A stretch of 25,699 bases of DNA from Spirochaetia bacterium UBA6919 (GTDB taxonomy: Bacteria > Spirochaetota > UBA6919). Made by a program: the position numbers and the translations under genes. The notes under the pieces are model-generated. The model ran no database searches. It was not told the DNA's origin and saw only the letters and a program-made list of their open reading frames with translations. The stretch covers positions 1-25,699 of the forward strand of contig DKAT01000013.1 of assembly GCA_002450905.1 (NCBI GenBank), given 5' to 3'. Of the stretch, positions 14,459 through 22,611 are shown one piece after another; position 1 is the first letter of the stretch, and each line of letters opens with the position of its first letter.

Positions 14459-16081
14459 ATGATTGAAAACAAAAATCGTTTTATATTCCTTTCAGTCCTT
14501 TTGGGGATTTTCTTTTTTATTATTTTTTTACGTCTTAATTATTTATCCTTTAAAAAGTCTGAAAAAAAAAGTGATAATCAAAACAAGCCACTAACCTTAA
14601 TTCGGGGAATGATTTTAGACCGAAATGGAAATGTTCTCGCTTCAAATAAAATTGTATCTTCTGTATTCTCTCAGCCTAAACAACTAAATGAAAAAGATTT
14701 AAAAGAAAAGATTGATGAATTATCAAAAAGATTAAATATTTCAAAAGAAGAAATTATAAAAAAACTTAATCCTGATAAAGGTTTCTATTGGCTGGCTAAA
14801 AAAATCCCTCTTGAATTGGGAAACTCCATAAAAGCTCTAAAAATGAAAGGAATAGCAGTTATAAATGAATATAAAAGAATTTATCCCCATCAAACTCTTG
14901 CTTCGCAAATCCTTGGATTTACAGGAATTAATAATAAAGGATTAGAAGGGATAGAGTATTCTCATAATGATATTCTTTTTCCTGATAAAAAAACAAATAA
15001 TAAACAAAAAGTTATTTTTGGAAATAATATTGAATTGACTATAGATTTAAACATGCAGAAAATAGCTCAAAAAATATTACAACAGGGTGTAAAAGATTTT
15101 AATGCTAAAAGTGGATCTATCATCGCTGTAGATTCATCTAATGGTGATATTCTTTGTATGGCAAACTACCCTGATTATAATAACAATCATTTTAGAGATT
15201 ATCCCACAAAAGCTTATCGTAACGTGTCGATTACTGATTCTTTTGAGCCAGGATCTATTTTTAAAATATTTACGGCATCCATTTTACTGGAAGAAAATTT
15301 AATCAATGAAAATGAAACGTTCCACTGTAATGGTAAGTTAAAATTATTTCATCGGGAAATTAAATGTCCTATTTCACATGGAAATCTTAATTTAAAAGGT
15401 ATACTGAAAAAGTCATGTAACGTAGGAATAGTGAAGGCATCTTTAAAAATACCCAGAAAAATATTTTATAAATACCTCAAACAATTTCATTTTGGAATAA
15501 AAACTGGCATTGAGTTATCAGGTGAAAGTCCTGGTTTAATAAGACCTTATCGCGATTTAACAACTCTTTCCAAAGCAACAATTTCTTTTGGTTATGAAAT
15601 CGCTACAACACCGCTACAACTTATTATGATGGCTTCATCTATTACAAATGGAGGTATCTTATACCACCCAAGAATCATCCGAAAAATTATATCTGCTTCG
15701 GGAAAGATCATCCAGTATAATGATCAGAAAATAGTAGATCAAACAATTTCTCAAAATACATCAAAAAGACTTTTGAACATGCTCCAAAGTGTATTGGATA
15801 AAGAAGGAACAGGGGAACAAGCCTATATCAAAGGTTTGAATATTTCAGGTAAAACAAGCACAGTACATATTTATAATAGAAAAAGCGGATTATATGAAGA
15901 AGATGAAGTGATTACATCATTCTTGGGAATTGTACCTCAATCATCCAGGAAAATTGTTTTCCTTATTTCAATACGACAACCATCAAAAATGAAATCTGCA
16001 AGTCAGGTAGCAGCACCAATATTTAAAAAATTGATGGAGGAATATCTTAATTCAGGATCAATTACTAGCTACTTTAATTGA
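14459..16081 (+). CDS. class B penicillin-binding protein (FtsI/PBP2-type transpeptidase)
   Basis: Cross-links peptidoglycan in the periplasm. The 540-residue protein has an N-terminal transmembrane helix (about 8-26), a dimerisation/pedestal domain from RGMILDRNGNVLA (49-61), and a transpeptidase domain from about 215. The active-site Ser266 and Lys269 (EPGSIFKIF) and SCN (319-321, the SxN motif) are present. The third motif, normally K-T-G, reads K465-T-S-T, and the conserved SFGYG reads SFGYE (376-380). No PASTA domain. FtsI (septum) and PBP2 (elongation) cannot be separated by motif; the isolated position gives no help. The last 13 bases overlap the convergent gene. Confidence 0.88.
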   Translation: MIENKNRFIFLSVLLGIFFFIIFLRLNYLSFKKSEKKSDNQNKPLTLIRGMILDRNGNVLASNKIVSSVFSQPKQLNEKDLKEKIDELSKRLNISKEEIIKKLNPDKGFYWLAKKIPLELGNSIKALKMKGIAVINEYKRIYPHQTLASQILGFTGINNKGLEGIEYSHNDILFPDKKTNNKQKVIFGNNIELTIDLNMQKIAQKILQQGVKDFNAKSGSIIAVDSSNGDILCMANYPDYNNNHFRDYPTKAYRNVSITDSFEPGSIFKIFTASILLEENLINENETFHCNGKLKLFHREIKCPISHGNLNLKGILKKSCNVGIVKASLKIPRKIFYKYLKQFHFGIKTGIELSGESPGLIRPYRDLTTLSKATISFGYEIATTPLQLIMMASSITNGGILYHPRIIRKIISASGKIIQYNDQKIVDQTISQNTSKRLLNMLQSVLDKEGTGEQAYIKGLNISGKTSTVHIYNRKSGLYEEDEVITSFLGIVPQSSRKIVFLISIRQPSKMKSASQVAAPIFKKLMEEYLNSGSITSYFN

Positions 16082-16461
16082 TTTTGACTCCTAAAATAAG
16101 CTTTTTTGGGGACATCGATAAAAATTGAACACTCATACTCTAAATAATTTTTTTCGCCATAAAAATAATAGTTAAAATTAGATAAATTTCCATTATTTTG
16201 AAGGGTGATTAAATCAATATCAAGGGTTTTAAATATCCTGTAAACTATTTTATTATAAATCTTTTCTGAAGTTATTGTAGAATCCAATTCTATATCAATA
16301 CTTATTTCCTTATAATTATTAGAATAATTTTTCCTAATACGAATCCGGTTTATGGGAAAGGATAATAATATTTCCTTTAAATACACTTCAAGCATCCGTT
16401 CTTTATACTCGAATAACATTTCTGGATTTTCATTAACACCGTTATATATTTCAAAAATCAT
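16069..16461 (-). CDS. hypothetical protein (130 aa), convergent with the PBP gene
   Basis: Not recognised. The product is soluble, rich in Ile, Asn, Tyr and Lys, and starts MIFEIYNGVNENPEMLFEYK. It seems to have an alpha/beta pattern with long predicted strands (EISIDIELDS; YLEYECSIFIDVP). There is no signal peptide. AGGTG lies just before the ATG, which supports expression. It overlaps the PBP 3' end by 13 bases tail to tail. No neighbour gives a functional hint. Confidence 0.6.
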   Translation of the reverse strand: MIFEIYNGVNENPEMLFEYKERMLEVYLKEILLSFPINRIRIRKNYSNNYKEISIDIELDSTITSEKIYNKIVYRIFKTLDIDLITLQNNGNLSNFNYYFYGEKNYLEYECSIFIDVPKKAYFRSQNQLK

Positions 16462-16584
16462 TGTACACCTGCTTTCAAATTAACAAATTACTCAAATTGT
16501 TCTTTGTATCGACAATTCATGTTACAATTTCCAATGGTCATTAAAAAAAAATCGAAAAATATTATATTTAAAAAACATTTTATT

Positions 16585-16610
16585 TAACTTAATTATCAAA
16601 CATACGATAA
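16585..16610 (+). promoter_or_regulatory. possible sigma28 (FliA-type) promoter before fliN
   Basis: TAACTTAA (16585-16592), 10 bases, then TACGATAA (16603-16610) resembles the flagellar TAAA...GCCGATAA arrangement. It would start transcription about 35 bases before the fliN ATG. The -35 match is weak and the region is very AT-rich. Confidence 0.3.
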
Positions 16611-16651
16611 TCAATTTGTATTATATTATATATTATTTAAGAGGAAGAATT

Positions 16652-17185
16652 ATGTCAAATGGTACAGATGGCTCCTTAAGTCAAGCAGATATAGATGCCT
16701 TATTAAATCCTATGGAAGAAGATGCAGACTTTACCCAGGAAAAATCCCCTGAACCAAGTCAAGATGCTGATAGATTAGCCGGTTTATCCAGTGATTCTCC
16801 TTTGGATAATAATGATATTGCTGGATTAGAAAGTCTTTTGGGAAGTCCAGAACCTAAAACCCAAAGTCCTGCTGTTAAAACTAAGAAATCATCTAAATCT
16901 TCCAAAGGAAATGAATTGGATAACAGTGAGAATATGGAACTCCTGTTAGACGTTAAAATGAATCTATCGGTAGAAATCGGACGCACCCGAATGAAAGTCG
17001 AAGAGGTATTGGGGCTTGGATCCGGTGCCATTGTTGAGCTAGACAAATTAAATGGAGAATTAGTTGATATCATGGTAAATAACAGATTGGTTGCTCGGGG
17101 AGAAGTTGTTGCTGTGGACGAATCTTATGGTGTAAAAATTATCGATATCATAGATCCTGAAGAAAGATTCAAAATCGAATTATAA
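16652..17185 (+). CDS. fliN: flagellar motor switch protein FliN (FliN/FliY family)
   Basis: Part of the flagellar C-ring at the cytoplasmic face of the motor. The 177-residue protein has the SpoA/FliN domain at about 95-175 (LLLDVKMNLSVEIGRTRMKV, LGSGAIVELDKLNGELVDI, NNRLVARGEVVAVDESYGVK). The N-terminal part is a charged, Pro/Ser-rich linker. Residues 8-20, SLSQADIDALLNP, match the FliM/FliY N-terminal segment that contacts CheY-P. I chose ATG 16652 because AGAGGAAG precedes it; the TTG at 16616 lies in the promoter region. No other flagellar gene is in the window, so this gene is detached from the usual fli cluster. Confidence 0.93.
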   Translation: MSNGTDGSLSQADIDALLNPMEEDADFTQEKSPEPSQDADRLAGLSSDSPLDNNDIAGLESLLGSPEPKTQSPAVKTKKSSKSSKGNELDNSENMELLLDVKMNLSVEIGRTRMKVEEVLGLGSGAIVELDKLNGELVDIMVNNRLVARGEVVAVDESYGVKIIDIIDPEERFKIEL

Positions 17186-17205
17186 CAAAAAACATATATA
17201 AAATA

Positions 17206-17234
17206 TTGATAAAATGGAGATTTTGCGTTATCTT
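17206..17234 (+). promoter_or_regulatory. sigma70-like promoter for the 226-aa gene and murB
   Basis: TTGATA (17206-17211), 17-base spacer, TATCTT (17229-17234), then a leader of about 22 bases to ATG 17264. Confidence 0.55.
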
Positions 17235-17263
17235 TATATAAAGTACTTCTAAGGTGGAATGCG

Positions 17264-17944
17264 ATGATACTACGTCGCGGTGAACTGAATAATTTAACTG
17301 GTAATGCAATAGTATATTGGGAAGTTATTGGTGAAAATAATATCGCACCAGGTTTTAAAGTATTTGCTATTAATTTTACTGTATCTTCTCTCCCACTTGA
17401 TAATAAATTACTAACTGCCACATTTCCCCCAATTCCTTTCAAAGATTTAAATGAACTAACACACAAATTAACAAATGTCTATTGCGATATTATTTATGGA
17501 GGGGAACTGAATTTCCCTGTAGATCAAGAAACATTCAGTCAATTCTATAAAAATGAATTTGCAAAGTTCAATAAAATCATTGAAGAATATGTTGAAATAT
17601 ATAAAGAGAAATTTAATTTCACAATTACACAATTGAGTGAAAAAGAAAAATTAAAACTGCTCAAGGACTTAACGGATCGTATCCGAATTGATATTCGAGA
17701 AGGCGGTAAGAGTAAAAAATTATTTACCAATAGAATAAATCAGCTTATGAACAATCTGAGAAATGATGAAAAATATGAAGTCAATCGATTAAAAGATGTT
17801 TTATTTCTACCCGGAGACGTAGCTGATCAATTAGTAAACTTATATACCAGTAAATTCTTAGCAATCCATGATGAAAATTACGAAATCGCCATCCATCTCA
17901 AACAAGAAATCACTAAACTGGAACAAGACATCCATCATGAATAA
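17264..17944 (+). CDS. hypothetical protein (226 aa) with a C-terminal UVR-like helix
   Basis: Not recognised overall. The N-terminal 85 residues look like a small beta domain (NAIVYWEVIGENNIAPGFKV), followed by a helical, charged middle (about 90-185). The C-terminus ENYEIAIHLKQEITKLEQD resembles the UVR motif of UvrB/UvrC and McsA-type proteins, a helical hairpin for protein contacts. There is no signal peptide or membrane segment. AAGGTGG precedes the ATG. Its last codons overlap the murB start by 8 bases, so the two are translationally coupled. The function cannot be inferred from murB. Confidence 0.7.
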   Translation: MILRRGELNNLTGNAIVYWEVIGENNIAPGFKVFAINFTVSSLPLDNKLLTATFPPIPFKDLNELTHKLTNVYCDIIYGGELNFPVDQETFSQFYKNEFAKFNKIIEEYVEIYKEKFNFTITQLSEKEKLKLLKDLTDRIRIDIREGGKSKKLFTNRINQLMNNLRNDEKYEVNRLKDVLFLPGDVADQLVNLYTSKFLAIHDENYEIAIHLKQEITKLEQDIHHE

Positions 17945-18818
17945 TAAATCCATGGAAGTCCTGGAAAATATCCCTCTAGCTCAATTTACAACATTCAAAA
18001 TCGGCGGAACTGCAAAGTATTTTTTTAAACCCTCTTCAACAAAAGAATTTTATGAAGCCATTTTATTTCTAAAAAATAAATCACTACCTTATTTTATTTT
18101 AGGTTGTGGTAGTAATGTACTTATCGGGAGTAAGGATTTTAATGGCGGGGTTATTTCTACTCTTAATTTAAATGAAATAAAGTTAAATGATAATCAAATC
18201 ACCTGTGGTGCAGGGGTAATTAATACGGATCTTTCTGATTTTGCTTATGAGAAATCCATAAAAGATTTTGAGTTTCTATATTATATGCCAGGATCCATTG
18301 GTGGATCTACTGTAATGAATGCTCGGGCTTTCAATGGTTCTATGAGTGATGTGATTATCAGTGTCAGTGGCATAGAAGATGGAGAGACAAAGGAATGGTC
18401 TCTGGAGGATATTCATTTTGGATATAAAAAAAGTATTTTCCAGGAAAGAGATATTATTATTACTGAGGTTTTATTTAAAGCTGATAAAGGAATAAAAGAA
18501 GAGATTAAGGATAAAATGGAGTCCAATAAAACAAAACGTCTTTCCACAAAGCAATATGACTTTCCCAGTGCGGGTTGTGTTTTCAAAAATGTTTATTCAA
18601 CAGGGATTCCTACTGGGAAGCTGGTTGATGATTTAGGATTAAAGGGACAAAGTATTGGTGACGCTGAAATATATACCCTTCACGGCAATTTTATCATCAA
18701 TAAAGGTAATGCCACCTCCGATGACGTTATTCAATTAATCAATAAAATCAAACAAGAAGTCAAAACTCATAATAACATTGACTTAGAATGTGAAATCAAG
18801 CTCCTCGGAAATATTTGA
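17937..18818 (+). CDS. murB: UDP-N-acetylenolpyruvoylglucosamine reductase
   Basis: FAD enzyme that reduces UDP-GlcNAc-enolpyruvate to UDP-MurNAc with NADPH in early peptidoglycan synthesis. The 293-residue protein has TTFKIGGTAKYF, the FAD-binding LGCGSNVLIG and YYMPGSIGGSTVMNARAFNG, the catalytic Ser211 in FPSAGCVFKN, LVDDLGLKGQSIGDA, and the catalytic Glu286 in LECEIKLLG. The usual YRxS reads YKKS (163-166). I chose ATG 17937, which overlaps the previous stop; ATG 17952 is possible and no clear Shine-Dalgarno decides. The ATG at 17868 is inside the previous gene and unlikely. Confidence 0.93.
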   Translation: MNNKSMEVLENIPLAQFTTFKIGGTAKYFFKPSSTKEFYEAILFLKNKSLPYFILGCGSNVLIGSKDFNGGVISTLNLNEIKLNDNQITCGAGVINTDLSDFAYEKSIKDFEFLYYMPGSIGGSTVMNARAFNGSMSDVIISVSGIEDGETKEWSLEDIHFGYKKSIFQERDIIITEVLFKADKGIKEEIKDKMESNKTKRLSTKQYDFPSAGCVFKNVYSTGIPTGKLVDDLGLKGQSIGDAEIYTLHGNFIINKGNATSDDVIQLINKIKQEVKTHNNIDLECEIKLLGNI

Positions 18819-18833
18819 AAAAATATTTTACAA

Positions 18834-18905
18834 AAACAACATTACTCCTCACAATCGGAATTAAAAATTTTGGTTCCGATGTTGTTTCGCTTGGGGAGTT
18901 TTTTT
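18834..18905. terminator. two-way composite terminator between murB and the metal-uptake operon
   Basis: An inner stem ATCGGAA/TTCCGAT (18854-18860 with 18874-18880) can be extended in two exclusive ways. ACTCC/GGAGT (18844-18848 with 18895-18899) is followed on the plus strand by a run of seven T and would end murB transcription. AAACAACAT/ATGTTGTTT (18834-18842 with 18879-18887) is followed on the minus strand by a T-rich run and would end the metal operon. Confidence 0.7.
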
Positions 18906-18947
18906 GAAAATGCAATTATGAGTTCTAATATCCTATATATTTTAATT

Positions 18948-19781
18948 TTAATGACTCCTTGCTACTTTAAAGATATTGAATATTACCCAGGTTACTAACA
19001 TCAGGATGAATGTCATGACTACTATTCCTGGGCCAGTAGGTAAATCAAGAATCAGTGAAACCCCTACGCCTAGTATACAGGATATTATACTCAATACTAC
19101 AGCAAATATATAAGTGTGTTTCAATTGATTAAACATTTTAATCGCCAAAATCCCAGGTAGAATCAATAATGTAAAGACCATTAAACTACCTGATAATTTT
19201 GTAACATAAGCTATTAGAATCCCAACTGTAGAATAGAGCAGGACATCCCATAATTTAACTTTGATACGAAGTGTTCTGGAGAATACAGGATCGTAGGTTG
19301 TAATCAAAAATTGTTTATAAAACAAGAAATGAATGACTCCTATTACCCCAATTAAACCTGTTAACCAATGTAACTGTGTATTTTGGATACCCAACACATT
19401 TCCTTTGATGGAATAGAGGATATGACTGTCGCCATGAGGAGAGTTAGCAACTAATAGAATGGCAATCCCTGTTGCTACACAATAGATAATAGCGATGAGA
19501 GATTCTTTTGAGCTGATTTCATTGCTAGCAAATAACGAAAATAAAATGATCGTTAAAAAAATGGCTGAGCCTTCCATGACGTACGAAGAAACTCCCATTA
19601 CCGATGCTATAGACAATCCGAGAGTCGATGCCTGGGTTAAGCCAATACCAAAGAAAATCATCTTTCTAAGGATTAAAAATACCCCGATATAGGAGCAGGC
19701 TATTGATATTAAAAGGCTTGCAATTAATATTTTAACAAATAAACCCACAAAATCGGGGTTTTGGAAGAACGAGAAATCCAT
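18948..19781 (-). CDS. znuB: zinc/manganese-type ABC transporter permease
   Basis: Inner-membrane channel of a metal uptake ABC system (ABC-3 family). The 277-residue protein is hydrophobic throughout, with seven to eight transmembrane segments and family signatures IGVFLILRKMIFFGIGLTQA (about 32-51) and a C-terminal GPGIVVMTFILM. AAGGAT precedes the ATG, 9 bases after the binding-protein stop. It is the last gene of the operon and is followed by a terminator. Zinc versus manganese cannot be fixed from the permease alone. Confidence 0.9.
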   Translation of the reverse strand: MDFSFFQNPDFVGLFVKILIASLLISIACSYIGVFLILRKMIFFGIGLTQASTLGLSIASVMGVSSYVMEGSAIFLTIILFSLFASNEISSKESLIAIIYCVATGIAILLVANSPHGDSHILYSIKGNVLGIQNTQLHWLTGLIGVIGVIHFLFYKQFLITTYDPVFSRTLRIKVKLWDVLLYSTVGILIAYVTKLSGSLMVFTLLILPGILAIKMFNQLKHTYIFAVVLSIISCILGVGVSLILDLPTGPGIVVMTFILMLVTWVIFNIFKVARSH

Positions 19782-19790
19782 AAAGTATCC

Positions 19791-20696
19791 TTATTTTAAT
19801 CCCTGTGATATTTGCTGACCCAGATAATATATAAGTAGAAAATAATTACTTATATTCCCTCCTACATTTGTTTGTAATCTTAAGAATCTGGTTTTGGTGT
19901 TTTGAGAAACTTTTAACGCACTTCCTGCAGCATAATAATGTGCCTGAAGAATAATTTTTATCTTCTCACTGCGGATAATATTCATTATTCGATATAAATG
20001 AGTGACTGATGGAGAAACCCCTGGCTTGGGTTCAATGTATCCCATTTCAGATATACCAAATCTCCTTGTAAAATAGATCCAAGTCTTGTGATAGGCAATG
20101 ATTTTTTTATTACTTATCCCCGTAAACATACGCCTGACAATATTTGTTATGGCATCACACCTTCTTTTGAAGTACTGCAAACGATTTAAATAATATGACC
20201 GATTACTAGAATCCACACGAACTAAACCATTATATATATTTTGAGCAATGATCTTTGCATTTTGTGGATCCAGCCAATAATGTGGATTTCCAAAGGGATG
20301 AACATCTCCCTGAGAACGATCAACCCTTCCATAAGGCTTCTCCAATAAATAAACACCTGAGGATGCATCTATATATCCAGTTCCACCCGGCATAATTTTA
20401 TTATTTCTTGAGTTCTCAATGAGGGATTTACTCCACGATTCAAGATCAGCCCCGTTTATAACAAGTAAATCAGCACTCCTTAGCTTTAAAATAAAGCTGG
20501 GACGAGCTTCTACAAAATGTGGGTCTTCATTCCAACGTGCCAGTGATGTTACTGATACCTTATCTCCACCAATATCTTCTGTGATGGATTTTAATGTAGT
20601 GAATGTCGTCACAACATCCACTTTAGAAAAGGCGTTTAGAGATAGCATTAATATTGACAGAATTGTTATCAGTATAAGAAAAGATATTTTTTTCAT
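19791..20696 (-). CDS. znuA: metal ABC transporter substrate-binding protein (ZnuA/TroA family)
   Basis: Periplasmic cluster A-I binding protein of 301 residues with a signal peptide (MKKISFLILITILSILMLSL, cleavage near AFS-KVD). Likely metal ligands are His60 (EDPHFVEARP), His139 (GNPHYWLDP) and His203 (AYHKTWIYF), with an acidic residue perhaps Glu221 in YIEPKPG. There is no long His-rich loop, only VHPFGNPHY. The C-terminal region HYYAAGSALKVSQNT and TNVGGNISNYF follows the family plan. AAGGAG lies before the ATG. It lies 10 bases after the ATPase gene. Zinc is the best guess; manganese is possible. Confidence 0.88.
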   Translation of the reverse strand: MKKISFLILITILSILMLSLNAFSKVDVVTTFTTLKSITEDIGGDKVSVTSLARWNEDPHFVEARPSFILKLRSADLLVINGADLESWSKSLIENSRNNKIMPGGTGYIDASSGVYLLEKPYGRVDRSQGDVHPFGNPHYWLDPQNAKIIAQNIYNGLVRVDSSNRSYYLNRLQYFKRRCDAITNIVRRMFTGISNKKIIAYHKTWIYFTRRFGISEMGYIEPKPGVSPSVTHLYRIMNIIRSEKIKIILQAHYYAAGSALKVSQNTKTRFLRLQTNVGGNISNYFLLIYYLGQQISQGLK

Positions 20697-20706
20697 GTTA
20701 AACTCC

Positions 20707-21405
20707 TTAGTAAATTTGTTTTATTTTATCAATTAATTTTTTTTCATCAGGATCGATTTGGGTTAAAATCTTATTATGTATGAGATATAATTTTTTCACA
20801 TAATTTAAGACCAGCTCTAATTCATGGGACACAATGATAATAGTGACTTTTTTTTCATCATGAATACTTTTGAGTAGATCCATCATCTGAGATTTTCTTA
20901 CGATATCCAGTCCATCAGTAGGTTCATCGACGATTAATACATCTGGATCATTGATAAATGCACGGGCTATTAATACCCGTTGTTGCTGTCCCCCTGATAG
21001 AAGATTAAATGGCTTACCCTTAAACTCTAAACAATTGAGATATTCAAGGGTTTTTAAAGCTTTCTCCACATAAATTTTCTTCTGGAATGGAAATAAACTG
21101 CTGTTATGATAAGTCGCCATGAGGACAATATCCATTACAGTTACAGGAAAATCAGATGGCAAGCTACCTCTCTGCGGGACATAACCGATTTTATATTGTC
21201 TATTTTGGGGGTGATTGTATATCTTAAATGTACCTGCCATGGGTCTTTTCAATTTTAACAGGGTATGGAGTAAAGTTGTTTTACCAGATCCATTTGAACC
21301 AATGATTCCAATAAATTCCCCTATTGATACACTTAATGATACATCTTTGAGGATTGTATGATTCTGATATCCAAGATGAATATTAGATAATTCAAATATC
21401 TTCAT
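20707..21405 (-). CDS. znuC: metal ABC transporter ATPase
   Basis: Cytoplasmic ATP-binding subunit of the metal importer, 232 residues, normal for ZnuC/MntB-type proteins. Walker A GSNGSGKTT (about 37-45), Q-loop YVPQRG, signature LLSGGQQQR, Walker B VLIVDEPTDG and the H-loop IIVSHE are intact. A strong Shine-Dalgarno AGGAGG precedes the ATG. Gaps of 17 and 10 bases to its neighbours show one operon. Confidence 0.93.
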   Translation of the reverse strand: MKIFELSNIHLGYQNHTILKDVSLSVSIGEFIGIIGSNGSGKTTLLHTLLKLKRPMAGTFKIYNHPQNRQYKIGYVPQRGSLPSDFPVTVMDIVLMATYHNSSLFPFQKKIYVEKALKTLEYLNCLEFKGKPFNLLSGGQQQRVLIARAFINDPDVLIVDEPTDGLDIVRKSQMMDLLKSIHDEKKVTIIIVSHELELVLNYVKKLYLIHNKILTQIDPDEKKLIDKIKQIY

Positions 21406-21422
21406 GGAAACCTCCTGTTGAA

Positions 21423-22508
21423 TTAATTATAACTATGGGTGTGATAACCTAAAATAAATGTTACCTGGAAGAATATCCTATTTTCATTGAGAAGAGATGA
21501 TTTATTCATTAAATGCTCATATTGGAACCGATACTTCACAAACTCACTCTGCAAATAAGTGAACCAACCCGTGTAATTTATTTTATACTCATCTTCTCCA
21601 ATAATTTCAGTATATCCCATACCTGTACCCAATAAATAGGATTTAAGGAACTTCAACTGGAGATAGGCATAACCCCCATATTGTTTTTGATAAATATCCT
21701 GGGTATGGGTTGTATATCTCATTAATCCTTCAGCAGAGAATATAAAATTAGTATATTGACTCTTCATTATAGTGAGAGTAAGATCCGCTCCAAATATATT
21801 TTCTTTTATTTTATCATCCCCTTCTTTAGTTGCTCTTCTTGCATAAGAGATACTCAATTCTAACTGAGGAAGATTCCCTAGTTCAAAAACATTTTTCCAT
21901 CTGGTATTTAAAATAAGTGTGGACGATGTAAAAGGAGCTGGATTGGTAATCCCTTCTCGTTCGCCAAAAGCACCTGTATAGCCCTCGATGATAAGTTCCG
22001 AATAAAATGATTTGATTGGAAGAAGCCAATTAATCCCAACACCACCATCTGCGTTGAAACCATCTTTCCCAAAAAACTCTTGTATAACCATGGGATATTC
22101 TACAAATGCAAGTTGATCAGGATGATAAGGATTTATCTTTCCAAAACGTGCTCTAAACTTACCTAATCGTGCTGTTAAACTTAAGGGCAGTTTTAGGAGA
22201 GTAATATAAGCCTCTTCTACCTCTACTTTAGCTTCCCCATCACTATACGAGAATCCTACATAGAAATCTGCCCTGGCATAAGCATCTAAATTGGCATTGA
22301 AAGCCAATTCTATCTCATTCACTGCAAATCCCCAGACATTCTTCCTATCCTCAGACTTATCCTTATAGGAACCAAGGAATTCACCTAGTATACTGATGTT
22401 GGGATTCTGCAAACCCTGACCTGATTTAATTTGAGTATTATGATCTGACCATAAATTGTTTGAGTATAATAACATTAACAAAAATATTAACGATAAGAAA
22501 TAACGCAT
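21423..22508 (-). CDS. outer-membrane beta-barrel protein in the metal-uptake operon
   Basis: A 361-residue protein with a signal peptide (MRYFLSLIFLLMLLYSNNLW, cleavage near WS-DH). The mature part alternates short amphipathic strands with aromatic girdles (NEIELAFNANLDAYARADFY, LNYTGWF-type hairpins), as in porin-like outer-membrane barrels. It ends GYHTHSYN, which has two histidines at the surface-exposed end. AGGAGC precedes the ATG. It is the gene just upstream of the ABC ATPase (17 bases), so it probably lets the metal cross the outer membrane. No TonB box or plug domain is seen; a passive or specific channel is the likely form. Confidence 0.75.
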   Translation of the reverse strand: MRYFLSLIFLLMLLYSNNLWSDHNTQIKSGQGLQNPNISILGEFLGSYKDKSEDRKNVWGFAVNEIELAFNANLDAYARADFYVGFSYSDGEAKVEVEEAYITLLKLPLSLTARLGKFRARFGKINPYHPDQLAFVEYPMVIQEFFGKDGFNADGGVGINWLLPIKSFYSELIIEGYTGAFGEREGITNPAPFTSSTLILNTRWKNVFELGNLPQLELSISYARRATKEGDDKIKENIFGADLTLTIMKSQYTNFIFSAEGLMRYTTHTQDIYQKQYGGYAYLQLKFLKSYLLGTGMGYTEIIGEDEYKINYTGWFTYLQSEFVKYRFQYEHLMNKSSLLNENRIFFQVTFILGYHTHSYN

Positions 22509-22580
22509 TTGTGCTCCTGATATATATAAAATCCAATGAATTATTATGATAGCAATAGTCGATTAGACACTACTATCCTG

Positions 22581-22595
22581 TTCAAATAATTTGAA
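22581..22595. promoter_or_regulatory. 15-bp palindrome, candidate FUR-family (Zur/Fur/PerR/Mur) operator
   Basis: TTCAAATAATTTGAA is a perfect 7-1-7 inverted repeat, the geometry of FUR-family boxes. It lies between the small His-rich gene and the barrel gene, 73 bases before the barrel ATG. A half-site ATTTGAA (22948-22954) lies in the spacer of the operon promoter. No regulator gene is in the window. Confidence 0.5.
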
Positions 22596-22611
22596 GTGCT
22601 GTATAAAGATC

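Noticed and set aside
16616..16651. TTG start for fliN
   Set aside because: AT-rich promoter-like DNA; ATG 16652 has AGAGGAAG.
17125..17466. Minus-strand 113-aa open frame
   Set aside because: Antisense to fliN and the 226-aa gene; Ser/Phe-rich shadow composition.
17868..17936. Upstream ATG for murB inside the 226-aa gene
   Set aside because: Translates to non-family sequence; MurB similarity starts after 17937.
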